Shown: positions 23,057 through 29,566 of the stretch, piece by piece
Numbering within the stretch: the first letter of the stretch is position 1
Layout of the letters: each line of letters begins with the position of its first letter
Origin: Firmicutes bacterium CAG:145
Lineage (GTDB): Bacteria > Bacillota > Clostridia > Peptostreptococcales > Anaerovoracaceae
DNA length: 46,971 nt
NCBI GenBank assembly: GCA_000435715.1
Contig: FR882600.1
Location: 83,490-130,460, forward strand
Direction of reading: 5' to 3'
Translations under genes and position numbers: made by a program
The notes under the pieces: model-generated
Databases searched by the model: none
What the model was told of the DNA's origin: nothing
What the model saw: the letters and a program-made list of their open reading frames with translations, nothing else

Positions 23057-24137
23057 TTAGAATCTCCTGTTCTTCTCCGATTTGACGGCGAACTTCGAGA
23101 GTTACGCCTACTTCTATTATATTTTCTTTATAGGAAAATTTCAAATCTTTCTTTAGAATTTGAGAGTTTTCAGGCAAATTTTCTTTAGCCCACTGTCTTA
23201 TCTGCTGATTGACCTTATCTCTGATCTGTTTCTCACTCTTTTCTGTCTTATTGGACACTATATTCTCATCACGATCCTTTTCTCCTCCTGATATATATCG
23301 CTCCTGATTAAAAGTCAGTCTGTAAGGAACCGTCATGGTTATCTCGCCCTGAGCTCTGACAAAATACTGTTTCGGCCAGTCTTCTTTAAAAACTGTAGCC
23401 TCTATAGGAACGCATCCTGAAATAAGCACCTGTCCTTTTTCCACATAATCTCCCTCTTCTACCAGCGCCAGACCCCTGTAGGAACCGATGGACTCTATGT
23501 AACCGGAAGTATCTGCGACTATATTGCAGTAATATTCGCGTTCCTCCATGCCTTCTTTCGATTTGACTAAAGACATCTCTTCGTCTTCAGTGTTGATTTT
23601 GCCTTCGGAGATGTTAAGAAAGACCTTTCTTCCGTCGTATACAAGCTGCACCCATGTTACCTGAGGAAAAGCGTCATATATCAGGTCTTCAGCTCGGCTC
23701 CAGTCTATCCCCGGGATATACGATCCTTCTTCTATTCCCGCCTCTGCCAGGCAATTAAGCAGCTCTGTCTCCGGTATGCCCTTATATCCGTCCACAACTA
23801 TAGTCTTAACAAAAAAAGACTGGCTTATCACCAGCAGCAATATCAAAACGGCGCAGGCAATTTTCATGGGAGTCCTTTTCAGTCTGCCGAGACGATAATA
23901 TGCTCCCTTCTCCGACATGACTGTAATCCTATACAGAGCCTTCGCCTGCTTTCTCAATATCTCAAGATCATAGGCGGTAAGCCAACATTCGGCTTCCATC
24001 TCTGAAATGACCCTGATATTCCTCAGATCCAGCCCTTTTTCGAGAGCTTTATTAAAAAGTTTATCTATTCTGAATCCTTCAATCTTTATCTTTACCCGAT
24101 GTACGGAAAAATTCAATTCCCTGTATGGTTCCTTCAA
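23022..24137 (-). CDS. yqfD: Sporulation protein YqfD
   Basis: 371 residues. One membrane segment near residues 92-112 (MKIACAVLILLLVISQSFFV), an N-terminal cytosolic region (RVKIKIEGFRIDKLFNKALEKGL...), and an external domain including VVDGYKGIPETELLN, typical of YqfD/spore coat-related stage IV-associated proteins. Paired with yqfC as in Bacillus and Clostridium, where both belong to the mother-cell sporulation programme. The start lies inside yqfC (59-base overlap). Confidence 0.9.
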   Translation of the reverse strand: MKEPYRELNFSVHRVKIKIEGFRIDKLFNKALEKGLDLRNIRVISEMEAECWLTAYDLEILRKQAKALYRITVMSEKGAYYRLGRLKRTPMKIACAVLILLLVISQSFFVKTIVVDGYKGIPETELLNCLAEAGIEEGSYIPGIDWSRAEDLIYDAFPQVTWVQLVYDGRKVFLNISEGKINTEDEEMSLVKSKEGMEEREYYCNIVADTSGYIESIGSYRGLALVEEGDYVEKGQVLISGCVPIEATVFKEDWPKQYFVRAQGEITMTVPYRLTFNQERYISGGEKDRDENIVSNKTEKSEKQIRDKVNQQIRQWAKENLPENSQILKKDLKFSYKENIIEVGVTLEVRRQIGEEQEILIGQENSDAAGD

Positions 24138-24342
24138 TCAGAAGCCTCCCCTCAAAAATTTCTTTTATGACAAAGCCACTGCCTCTGACAGTGACAAACT
24201 TTTTACCGGCAGATACGGTGAGGGAGGTTTCACTGATCATCACTATTGCCGTCACATTTTCTATTATCGTTAATTTATCATCGGCGATTACCCTGGGCTG
24301 ACGAAAATTCAGGTCATGGCTCATCTCTTCTCTTAGCTTCAA
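24079..24342 (-). CDS. yqfC: Sporulation protein YqfC (YabP/YqfC family), TTG start
   Basis: 87 residues from a TTG at 24342 preceded by AAGGGGG at eight bases. The core RVIADDKLTIIENVTAIVMISETSLTV...GSGFVIKEIFEGRLLIEGTI is the YabP/YqfC fold. An ATG at 24384 would give 101 residues but has no ribosome-binding site; an ATG at 24321 is possible. The chosen ribosome-binding site is the right arm of the terminator hairpin of the upstream gene, an unusual overlap. First gene of the long operon running to COG2426. Confidence 0.82.
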   Translation of the reverse strand: MKLREEMSHDLNFRQPRVIADDKLTIIENVTAIVMISETSLTVSAGKKFVTVRGSGFVIKEIFEGRLLIEGTIQGIEFFRTSGKDKD

Positions 24343-24345
24343 ATC

Positions 24346-24380
24346 AAAAACCCCCTTCTTCTTAATTCTATGAAAGGGGG
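24346..24380 (-). terminator. Terminator hairpin whose right arm is the yqfC ribosome-binding site
   Basis: On the minus strand CCCCCTT (24380-24374) pairs with AAGGGGG (24357-24351), followed by TTTTT. It ends the MOSC-gene transcript, and AAGGGGG is also at ideal distance from the TTG start of yqfC. Confidence 0.75.
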
Positions 24381-24393
24381 TCATAGTTCATTA

Positions 24394-24885
24394 CTAAATA
24401 TGGGTATCTGAGAGTCCTGTTTCTATCTTGCCCGGCGTGCTTTCTCCATCTATGACATCAGCTGCAAGAACATCCCCGGCTTTTATGAAGCCTCCTTCGA
24501 GCACTTCGGCAAAGATGCCTTCTGATGGCATTATGCAGCTTCCCATAGCGCGGCCTATAGCGCAGAGGCTGTGACATTCCTTACCTATCTGCGTCACTCG
24601 CAGCAGTGCTTCTCCGGCTCTGAGCAAAGTTCCTACGGAAAGCTTTGACAGATCTATCCCTTCCGTTATGAGATTTTCCCCGAAGCTTCCGTCTCTGACC
24701 TGGGCTCCACGAGCTTTAAAATCCTGTATACTTTCATAAGAAAGAAGGCTTATCTGCCTGTGCCATCTGCCGGCGTGGGCGTCGCCTTCAATCCCGAAGC
24801 CTTCTATGAGACGGACGCTTCCTTTGGCAGGCGTCTTAGCAGTTCCCTTTTTTTTGCTTATACATATGGTTCTGATGATTCCCAT
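24394..24885 (-). CDS. MOSC-domain protein
   Basis: 163 residues. MOSC (molybdenum cofactor sulfurase C-terminal) beta-barrel with the usual conserved FGENLITEGIDLS and the Cys-bearing IGKECHSLCAIG. Family members handle sulfur or ligate molybdopterin; in clostridia stand-alone MOSC genes often sit with mogA/moaC, which here are 7 kb away. ATG 24885 follows GGAG; an ATG five codons upstream overlaps that site. Confidence 0.9.
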   Translation of the reverse strand: MGIIRTICISKKKGTAKTPAKGSVRLIEGFGIEGDAHAGRWHRQISLLSYESIQDFKARGAQVRDGSFGENLITEGIDLSKLSVGTLLRAGEALLRVTQIGKECHSLCAIGRAMGSCIMPSEGIFAEVLEGGFIKAGDVLAADVIDGESTPGKIETGLSDTHI

Positions 24886-24938
24886 GATCTTTTTCTCCAT
24901 CTAAAGTCAGTGTCTATCTTGTAATTGTATCACAGTTA

Positions 24939-24967
24939 TTGACATTTTTCTTCTGTAAAAGTAAAAT
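24939..24967 (+). promoter_or_regulatory. Promoter of the PHP phosphatase gene
   Basis: TTGACA (24939-24944), 17-base spacer, TAAAAT (24962-24967). Confidence 0.7.
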
Positions 24968-24990
24968 TTAAGCACGTAGGAGGCATCTTT

Positions 24991-25782
24991 ATGAAAATCA
25001 ATCTTCACTCTCATACTACTTTCTGCGACGGAAAAAACTCTGCCGAAGAAATGGTCGTCTCGGCCATAGATCATGGATTTGATGTGTTCGGCTTTTCGGG
25101 ACACAGCTATACTCCTTTTGATGAAAGTTATTGCATGAGCCTTGCCGGAACCGTTGAATACAGAAAGGAAGTCGAAAGGCTTGCAAAAAAATACGAACGC
25201 CGCATAAAAATTCTCTGCGGAGTAGAACAGGACTTCTTTTCCGATCAATCCGTACGGCCTTATGATTATGTCATCGGATCTGTACATGCTTTCTATAACA
25301 AGAAATACGATAAATATATATATGCCGACTACGATCCGAAGATATTGGAAGATGCGTGCCGGTTATATTACGGCGGAGATTTTCTGGCCTTAGCTGAAGA
25401 CTATTTTGAAGAAGAATCTCTGGTCGTTCAAAAAACCGGCTGCAATATAATAGGTCATTTCGATCTCATCACTAAATTCAACGAGCAATCTCCGATGTTT
25501 GACGAAAGTCACCCAAGATATACAGCTGCGGTTGACAAGGCTCTGAAAAGGCTTATATCCTCGGGAGCAGTCTTCGAGATCAATACTGGAGCCATGTCAA
25601 AAGGGTACAGAACCACACCGTATCCATCTGAGTCCATACTGAGAAAGATCAGGGCCGGAGGGGGCAGGGTGATAATCTCATCTGATACTCACTCTGCAGA
25701 TACCGTCGATTTTGCTTTCGATGACGCTCTCAGGCTGGCAGAAATATGCGGCTTTGAAACTCTGTCTTATCCTCTGCGATGA
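24991..25782 (+). CDS. hisK: PHP-family histidinol-phosphatase
   Basis: 263 residues, HisK/HisJ type. Metal-binding motifs of the PHP fold: NLHSHTTFCDG at the start, GFSGHSY, CGVEQDFF, IGSVHAFY, IIGHFDLITKF and the closing SSDTHSADTV. Hydrolyses histidinol phosphate in histidine synthesis in characterised members; no his operon is adjacent, so another small phosphoester is possible. AGGAGG precedes the ATG; own promoter and terminator. Confidence 0.88.
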   Translation: MKINLHSHTTFCDGKNSAEEMVVSAIDHGFDVFGFSGHSYTPFDESYCMSLAGTVEYRKEVERLAKKYERRIKILCGVEQDFFSDQSVRPYDYVIGSVHAFYNKKYDKYIYADYDPKILEDACRLYYGGDFLALAEDYFEEESLVVQKTGCNIIGHFDLITKFNEQSPMFDESHPRYTAAVDKALKRLISSGAVFEINTGAMSKGYRTTPYPSESILRKIRAGGGRVIISSDTHSADTVDFAFDDALRLAEICGFETLSYPLR

Positions 25783-25874
25783 ATTAAACTACGTCCTGAA
25801 TTATCGTGAGCGGAAGTGGTGGGCTGAGCAGAAGTAATAGAGCTGAGTGGCCTCCAAGCTATCAACATAATCAC

Positions 25875-25904
25875 AAAAAAGCAGCTCTCCCCAGCTGTTT
25901 TTTT
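25875..25904. terminator. Bidirectional terminator after hisK
   Basis: CAGCT-N6-AGCTG flanked by A6 on the left and T7 on the right, so U-tracts are provided on both strands. Confidence 0.75.
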
Positions 25905-25943
25905 GATTGTATGTTAAATGTCAGAGCAGGCAGCGCTTCACCG

Positions 25944-26090
25944 GTCTTGGGCTTGGGCTGCTGAGTTTGGGCTTGGGATGCTGCTCTTGGTCTTGGGCTC
26001 CTGGGCTTGGGCTACTGCTCCTGATTCTGGGCTATCCCACTGGACTTGGGCTGGACCGCTGGGCTTAGGCTGGCTTGCTGAGCTTGCTTT
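25944..26090. repeat. Degenerate ~20-bp tandem repeat (CTTGGGCT units)
   Basis: At least seven imperfect units, each beginning close to CTTGGGCT and followed by a variable 10-12 bases rich in CTG and GCT. Open frames through it on both strands are low complexity (Trp/Ala/Gly/Leu or Pro/Gln/Ser), lack convincing starts, and are treated as non-coding. Confidence 0.6.
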
Positions 26091-26092
26091 GA

Positions 26093-26378
26093 CCCACTCG
26101 TTTTGTACAAAACTGTCTGTTCGAGTGGGTTAGTTCCCACTCGTTTGTGGAAAAATCGTTGTTTTGAGTGGGTCATCCCCCACTCGTTTTGATAAAAATC
26201 ACTTGTTCGAGGGGGCCAAAGCCCACTCGTTTTCAGCAAAATCGGCGGATCGAGGGGGGGCTGTTCTTCTTCTAAAACCATATGGATTCTCTGTTTTTTA
26301 CATTATTTTATATTATATGTAATTTTTGCAAAGGGAGTATACCCACTCCTTCTCAGCAAAATCGGCCGTTCGAGGGGG
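26093..26378. repeat. Array of 37-bp hairpin units at 43-bp period
   Basis: Units start at 26093, 26136, 26179 and 26222, exactly 43 bp apart; each is 37 bp (CCCACTCGTTTT, N4, AAAATC..., TTCGAGTGGG or CGAGGGGG) with 6-base spacers. A fifth 37-bp unit lies at 26342-26378 after an 83-base interruption, and a partial one may start near 26400. Outer arms CCCACTCG/CGAGTGGG pair, and inner TTTT/AAAA can form a second small stem. 43 is not a multiple of three, so the repeat is not kept for a peptide. No gene is seen from 25783 to 26640. Confidence 0.85.
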
Positions 26379-26546
26379 TTCTTGCTCCTCCCCCTCCTTC
26401 CCACTCATTCCTGAACACGTACATTCGTCTACACAAAACTCCTATCATTTTCGCATCCGGCTTTAGTTTATCACTACAGCTCCACTACACCCACGATAAG
26501 TCAGAGTCTATTTTCTCTCACACGATAATTTAATCTACCTATTAAA

Positions 26547-26605
26547 GTAAAAACGCACCTGCTCCTGAGCCTTTACCATTTGCCCACTGCAGAGTGCGTT
26601 TTTAC
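26547..26605. terminator. Long inverted repeat, probable terminator for the minus-strand cluster
   Basis: GTAAAAACGCAC (26547-26558) and GTGCGTTTTTAC (26594-26605) form a perfect 12-bp stem around a 35-base loop. T5 within the arm lies on the downstream side on either strand. It is 36 bases past the stop of the 33-residue peptide gene. Confidence 0.65.
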
Positions 26606-26640
26606 AGCTTACCATGTTTATTTTTCAAGTTTTATACTGC

Positions 26641-26742
26641 TCAGAAAATATAACTTCCTGCCGAAAAGGCGGTCAGCACCAGCAGGCACAGCGCCAGAAC
26701 ACTTAAGCTTCTCTTTAGACCTTTGATCCTGTTCTTATCCAT
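26641..26742 (-). CDS. 33-residue membrane peptide
   Basis: MDKNRIKGLKRSLSVLALCLLVLTAFSAGSYIF: a basic N-terminus and one hydrophobic segment ending almost at the C-terminus. ATG 26742 follows AGGGGGAG. A longer frame reaching 26865 only adds the upstream duplicated leader. The gene follows the second copy of that leader, the place where the first copy has a four-helix membrane protein gene. Function unknown; too short for AgrD-type processing to be argued and no AgrB is present. Confidence 0.55.
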   Translation of the reverse strand: MDKNRIKGLKRSLSVLALCLLVLTAFSAGSYIF

Positions 26743-26830
26743 TTTTTCTCCCCCTTGCTGCGGACCGCAAAGGACATATATATCCCTGTCTTGCGGTTCT
26801 CTCATAAACCTGCCGATGTTTTTCGGCCTT

Positions 26831-26909
26831 ATTACTTTCACATACTTATACTGACCTTTTGGCATTTCGTTACAGAGTTTTTGAAAATTTTTTTAATTTT
26901 TTGCAGCGT
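26831..26909 (-). repeat. Duplicated leader, copy 2
   Basis: About 79 bases shared with 27719-27797 at a distance of 888 bp. It contains the end of the upstream frame (Tyr-Ala-Ala-Lys-Asn-stop), a T/A-rich tract, CTGTAACGAAATG and TATAAGTATGT, which may be a promoter region (TATAAG as -10). Confidence 0.7.
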
Positions 26910-27248
26910 ACTCTTCTTCAGACTCCTGATATATGTCTCCGAATAGTGGCTTGGTGACATACGCCGGTTCTTCCTGACTGAAGGACCATATTTTTACCGT
27001 GGCCTTAGCCGGAGAATTTTTTACTACGATGGCTCTGCTTGGCTTCTCGCCCTCATCTTCGGTGTTGAATGTGAATTCCCAATATTTTTCGCCTTCGTAT
27101 TCGGTCTTTTCCATGTCCACAACCCAGCCTATCATTCCCATTCTGGTCATGGCTATCACGTCCGATACCACAGGAATATTGAGTATTGCGACCGCAACCA
27201 CCAGCACCGCAGCAACTACTATCAGCTTCTTCTTTTTTCCTTAGTCAT
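26893..27248 (-). pseudogene. Membrane-anchored extracytoplasmic protein, frameshifted in an A6 tract
   Basis: The well-placed ATG at 27248 (GGAGG upstream) reads MTKEKRRS and stops. One extra A in the A6 tract at codons 4-6 would give MTKEKKKKLIVVAAVLVVAVAILN, joining directly to the long frame that continues through IPVVSDVIAMTRMGMIGWVVDMEKTEYEGEKYWEFTFNTEDEGEK... to EEEYAAKN. So the natural product is about 117 residues: one N-terminal anchor and an external beta-rich domain. It is either a mutation, a homopolymer sequencing error, or a slippage-controlled (phase-variable) gene. It sits 12 bases after the 141-residue membrane protein. Family not recognised. Confidence 0.65.
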
Positions 27249-27260
27249 GGTACTCGCCTC

Positions 27261-27686
27261 CTACTTCTTTAAAATCCATGTCGTCGCAACGATCAAAACC
27301 AATGCAACCACGGCTATTATAGCCATCATGATGTAAGGCAGCGGATCGTTCCAGCCCATTATGCGTAACGCCCCTGTCATGAGCGCTCCGCAGACGACCA
27401 GCGCCAACCACCGGAGCACGGCGTAAGCTGTTTTTATTTTGGCCGCCACGGGCTGAACCTCTCCGTTTACGGTCATATCCCGCTTCTTCTTTTGATACCA
27501 CATCGATACCGAGGCTTGAACAACTGCGGCGCTAACCGCCGTTATAATTATTATTGCCAAACCCTGCCCATAATCTACATCTCCGCGTACATTTTGGATT
27601 CTGAACATACCAAGGGTCAGCGGTAAGGCCACCACAAAGATCATATATATTCCATCGAGAATGATTTTTCTTTTTTGAGAGTTCAT
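27261..27686 (-). CDS. Four-helix membrane protein, copy B of a tandem duplication
   Basis: 141 residues with four hydrophobic segments (about 10-30, 42-64, 88-108, 117-138) and a Lys-rich cytoplasmic loop (WYQKKKRDM). AAGGAGG precedes the ATG. It is about 75 percent similar by eye to the 143-residue protein upstream (MNSQKRKIIL, LPLTLGMFRIQNV, LRWLALV, GALMTGALRI and so on). I do not recognise the family. The duplicated partner gene and leader indicate an 888-bp tandem duplication. Might be an immunity or sensor protein for the secreted proteins upstream, by position only. Confidence 0.75.
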   Translation of the reverse strand: MNSQKRKIILDGIYMIFVVALPLTLGMFRIQNVRGDVDYGQGLAIIIITAVSAAVVQASVSMWYQKKKRDMTVNGEVQPVAAKIKTAYAVLRWLALVVCGALMTGALRIMGWNDPLPYIMMAIIAVVALVLIVATTWILKK

Positions 27687-27718
27687 TTTGATGTTCCTCC
27701 TTGGTATGATTTAACCTT

Positions 27719-27797
27719 GCTACTTTTACATACTTATACGGGCAAAAGTCCATTTCGTTACAGGGTTTTTGAAAATTTTTTTAATTTTTTGCAGCAT
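27719..27797 (-). repeat. Duplicated leader, copy 1
   Basis: Matches 26831-26909 (for example CATTTCGTTACAG and TTTTTGAAAATTTTTTTAA) with offset 888. Lies before the 141-residue protein gene and probably carries its promoter. Confidence 0.7.
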
Positions 27798-27831
27798 ATT
27801 TCTTATAATCATCATGGGAATGGGGCATCAT
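27781..27831 (-). pseudogene. Remnant 3' end of a copy of the anchored external protein
   Basis: After the 143-residue gene, the frame MMPHSHDDYKKYAAKN-stop ends with the same YAAKN-stop as the frameshifted protein at 26893 and lies at the start of the duplicated leader. The body of this copy is gone, so only the tail of the duplicated gene remains. Confidence 0.55.
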
Positions 27832-28259
27832 ATTTTTTTCCTGTTTAAAAACCATGTCGCCGTAACGAGTAAAATCAACACTACCACAGCTATTATCACC
27901 ATCTTGCTGTAAGGCAGCGTATCGTTCCAGCCAATTATGCGTAACGCCCCTGTCATGAGCGCTCCGCTGATGACCAGTGCCAACCACCGGAGCACGGCGC
28001 AAGCTGTTTTTATTTTGATCACCTGAGCCTGAAATTCTCCATTTGTAGTCATATCTTTCTTCTTTTGATACCACATCGATACCGATGTTTGAATAACTGC
28101 GACAATAATCGCAGTTATGATTATTATTGCCAAACCCTGCCAATAATCTACATCTCCGTGTACATTTTGAATTCTGAACATACCAAGGGTCAGCGGCAAG
28201 CTTACTACAAAGATTATACATATACCGTTGAGAATGATTTTTCGTTTTTGAGAGTTCAT
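27828..28259 (-). CDS. Four-helix membrane protein, copy A of a tandem duplication
   Basis: 143 residues, paralogue of the 141-residue protein, same four membrane segments. The ATG at 28259 (MNSQKRK) is chosen because it matches the paralogue and has AAGGAGG ten bases before; an ATG two codons upstream is too close to that site. It follows the 100-residue secreted protein gene by 31 bases. Confidence 0.75.
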   Translation of the reverse strand: MNSQKRKIILNGICIIFVVSLPLTLGMFRIQNVHGDVDYWQGLAIIIITAIIVAVIQTSVSMWYQKKKDMTTNGEFQAQVIKIKTACAVLRWLALVISGALMTGALRIIGWNDTLPYSKMVIIAVVVLILLVTATWFLNRKKI

Positions 28260-28290
28260 TTGCATAAATCCTCCTTATTATATTGTATAA

Positions 28291-28593
28291 TCATCCTTTT
28301 ACAAATGCATAATTGAAACCTTTTGGATAATATGTCCTTTTTCCAGGATGATAATGATAATTTGTAACTGTCTTTAAATATTTATAGCTTGGAGTGCTTT
28401 GAATATTAAACTCGTTCTTGTGTTCCTCTAATTTCAACAGTTTACTATCATCTATAATACCATTGTCTATGGTTGATGCAACAGTATTTGCTCTTTGAGA
28501 TTTCATTGTCGAGTCATTGATACAAGCCCATGTATTAGTTGCAGATATCATAATCATTACTAATAGGAGAACCCCGCTTATTATCCTTTTCAT
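28291..28593 (-). CDS. Small secreted protein
   Basis: 100 residues. MKRIISGVLLLVMIMISATNTWA is a Sec signal peptide; the mature part is about 77 residues beginning at CINDST, with a single Cys, and ends in an aromatic/basic segment (YKYLKTVTNYHYHPGKRTYYPKGFNYAFVKG). The Cys at +1 lacks a lipobox. AAGGAG precedes ATG 28593. A short, basic, Tyr/His/Gly-rich tail recalls secreted peptides or bacteriocins but I cannot name a family. Confidence 0.65.
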   Translation of the reverse strand: MKRIISGVLLLVMIMISATNTWACINDSTMKSQRANTVASTIDNGIIDDSKLLKLEEHKNEFNIQSTPSYKYLKTVTNYHYHPGKRTYYPKGFNYAFVKG

Positions 28594-28731
28594 TTTACTC
28601 TCCTTTTTGTTAATTTTTTTAAACAACTTCTTTGACAAGCTATAACTTATTTTAGGATTCCTTTAACCTCCTTTCCTGAATCCCATATATAGCAATGCCT
28701 TATTTAAGGCAACGAGTACGTTTTACAAATT

Positions 28732-29385
28732 CTATTCCCACGCACACTTCCATGACTGAGTCACTTTAACTCGCTGATTGCTGTTGTCTATCTGAACACA
28801 TCTAACATTATTATAGAGTCTGCAAGTTCTTCCCAATCTTTTCAAAGTAAACGGACAATTCATGGCAGCCGTTTCACCTACTTTTGCACTCGTATTAGTA
28901 GTATACACTGCTCCACCGCCAGACACTTCGCGCCCGTCTTCATACAGCCATCTCTCGCTGTATCTGACGCTTACACCTTTAGCACTTAAGGTGTAATGGT
29001 TGCACAAACTCATCTTATACATATGCTCTGCCATTGTTACTTCATATGTGGCCGTAAATTTCCTGCTTCCGTAGCCTTTCCAAAGGGTTGATATAGCAGG
29101 AGCATTAGCAGTTGGTTTAGCCCCATAAGGCTCCTCTGCCACATCTTCAAGAGTTACCTTTACATAGCAATCGTCTCCCAATTCAATGATTTTCTCATAT
29201 TTGCCATCCACAAGACTGTCAGCTCCTATTTCCATCTTAGAAAGCTTTTGCTCCGCCAGTTCTATCTTTTCAGCCAGAAATTCATCATCATTCCTATTCG
29301 CTGTACCGGCAAACGCAACTGTGTTTAAAGAAGCAATAGTCATCATCAGTGACAGCAATATTATCTTTCTTCTCGTGCTTTTCAT
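28732..29385 (-). CDS. Secreted beta-rich protein under a LytTR-type control region
   Basis: 217 residues. Signal peptide MKSTRRKIILLSLMMTIASLNTVAFA, then an acidic helical stretch (FLAEKIELAEQKLSKMEIGA) and a long beta-strand domain (LWKGYGSRKFTATYEVTM, YTLSAKGVSVRYSERWLY, GGGAVYTTN, SAKVGETAAM). Six cysteines could form disulfides. I do not recognise the family. CGGAGG precedes the ATG. Upstream are a SigA-type promoter and a direct repeat of LytTR type, so the adjacent two-component system probably controls it. It may be an extracellular effector or structural protein. Confidence 0.72.
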   Translation of the reverse strand: MKSTRRKIILLSLMMTIASLNTVAFAGTANRNDDEFLAEKIELAEQKLSKMEIGADSLVDGKYEKIIELGDDCYVKVTLEDVAEEPYGAKPTANAPAISTLWKGYGSRKFTATYEVTMAEHMYKMSLCNHYTLSAKGVSVRYSERWLYEDGREVSGGGAVYTTNTSAKVGETAAMNCPFTLKRLGRTCRLYNNVRCVQIDNSNQRVKVTQSWKCAWE

Positions 29386-29417
29386 ATATCCTCCGTTCTA
29401 ACCCCTTTCTTTCCTAA

Positions 29418-29447
29418 AAGATACCATCTCCCCAGAGTTCATTTCAA
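29418..29447 (-). promoter_or_regulatory. Promoter of the 217-residue secreted protein
   Basis: Minus strand TTGAAA (29447-29442), 18-base spacer, TATCTT (29423-29418). Confidence 0.5.
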
Positions 29448-29457
29448 CAGCAATGTT

Positions 29458-29486
29458 GTGAACGGTCGTTTTTTGTTCTGAACGGT
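29458..29486 (-). promoter_or_regulatory. LytTR-type direct repeat (response-regulator binding site)
   Basis: On the minus strand ACCGTTCAG and ACCGTTCAC recur at a 20-bp period, each within AAAAAACGACCGTTCA. The 9-bp half-sites fit the LytTR consensus (WMMGTTNRW-like) and the spacing of one site per ~2 turns is usual for AgrA-type regulators. They lie immediately upstream of the -35. Confidence 0.72.
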
Positions 29487-29505
29487 CGTTTTTTCCCTTA
29501 TTAGC

Positions 29506-29553
29506 GCCCATAACAAAACCGGCAGACAAAAATCTGCCGGTTTTGTTATGGGC
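29506..29553. terminator. Very strong hairpin terminator
   Basis: A perfect 21-bp stem (29506-29526 with 29533-29553) around CAAAAA. The core CCGGCAGA/TCTGCCGG is flanked by AAAA and TTTT, so it works in both directions; it ends the histidine-kinase transcript. Confidence 0.9.
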
Positions 29554-29566
29554 TTCGCCTTTAATT

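Noticed and set aside
25918..26281. Open frames on both strands across the repeat region
   Set aside because: Low-complexity translation of tandem repeats; the 43-bp period shifts frame at every unit, no credible starts.
26093..26378. CRISPR array
   Set aside because: 37-bp repeats are suitable in length but spacers are six bases, repeats vary internally, and there are no cas genes.
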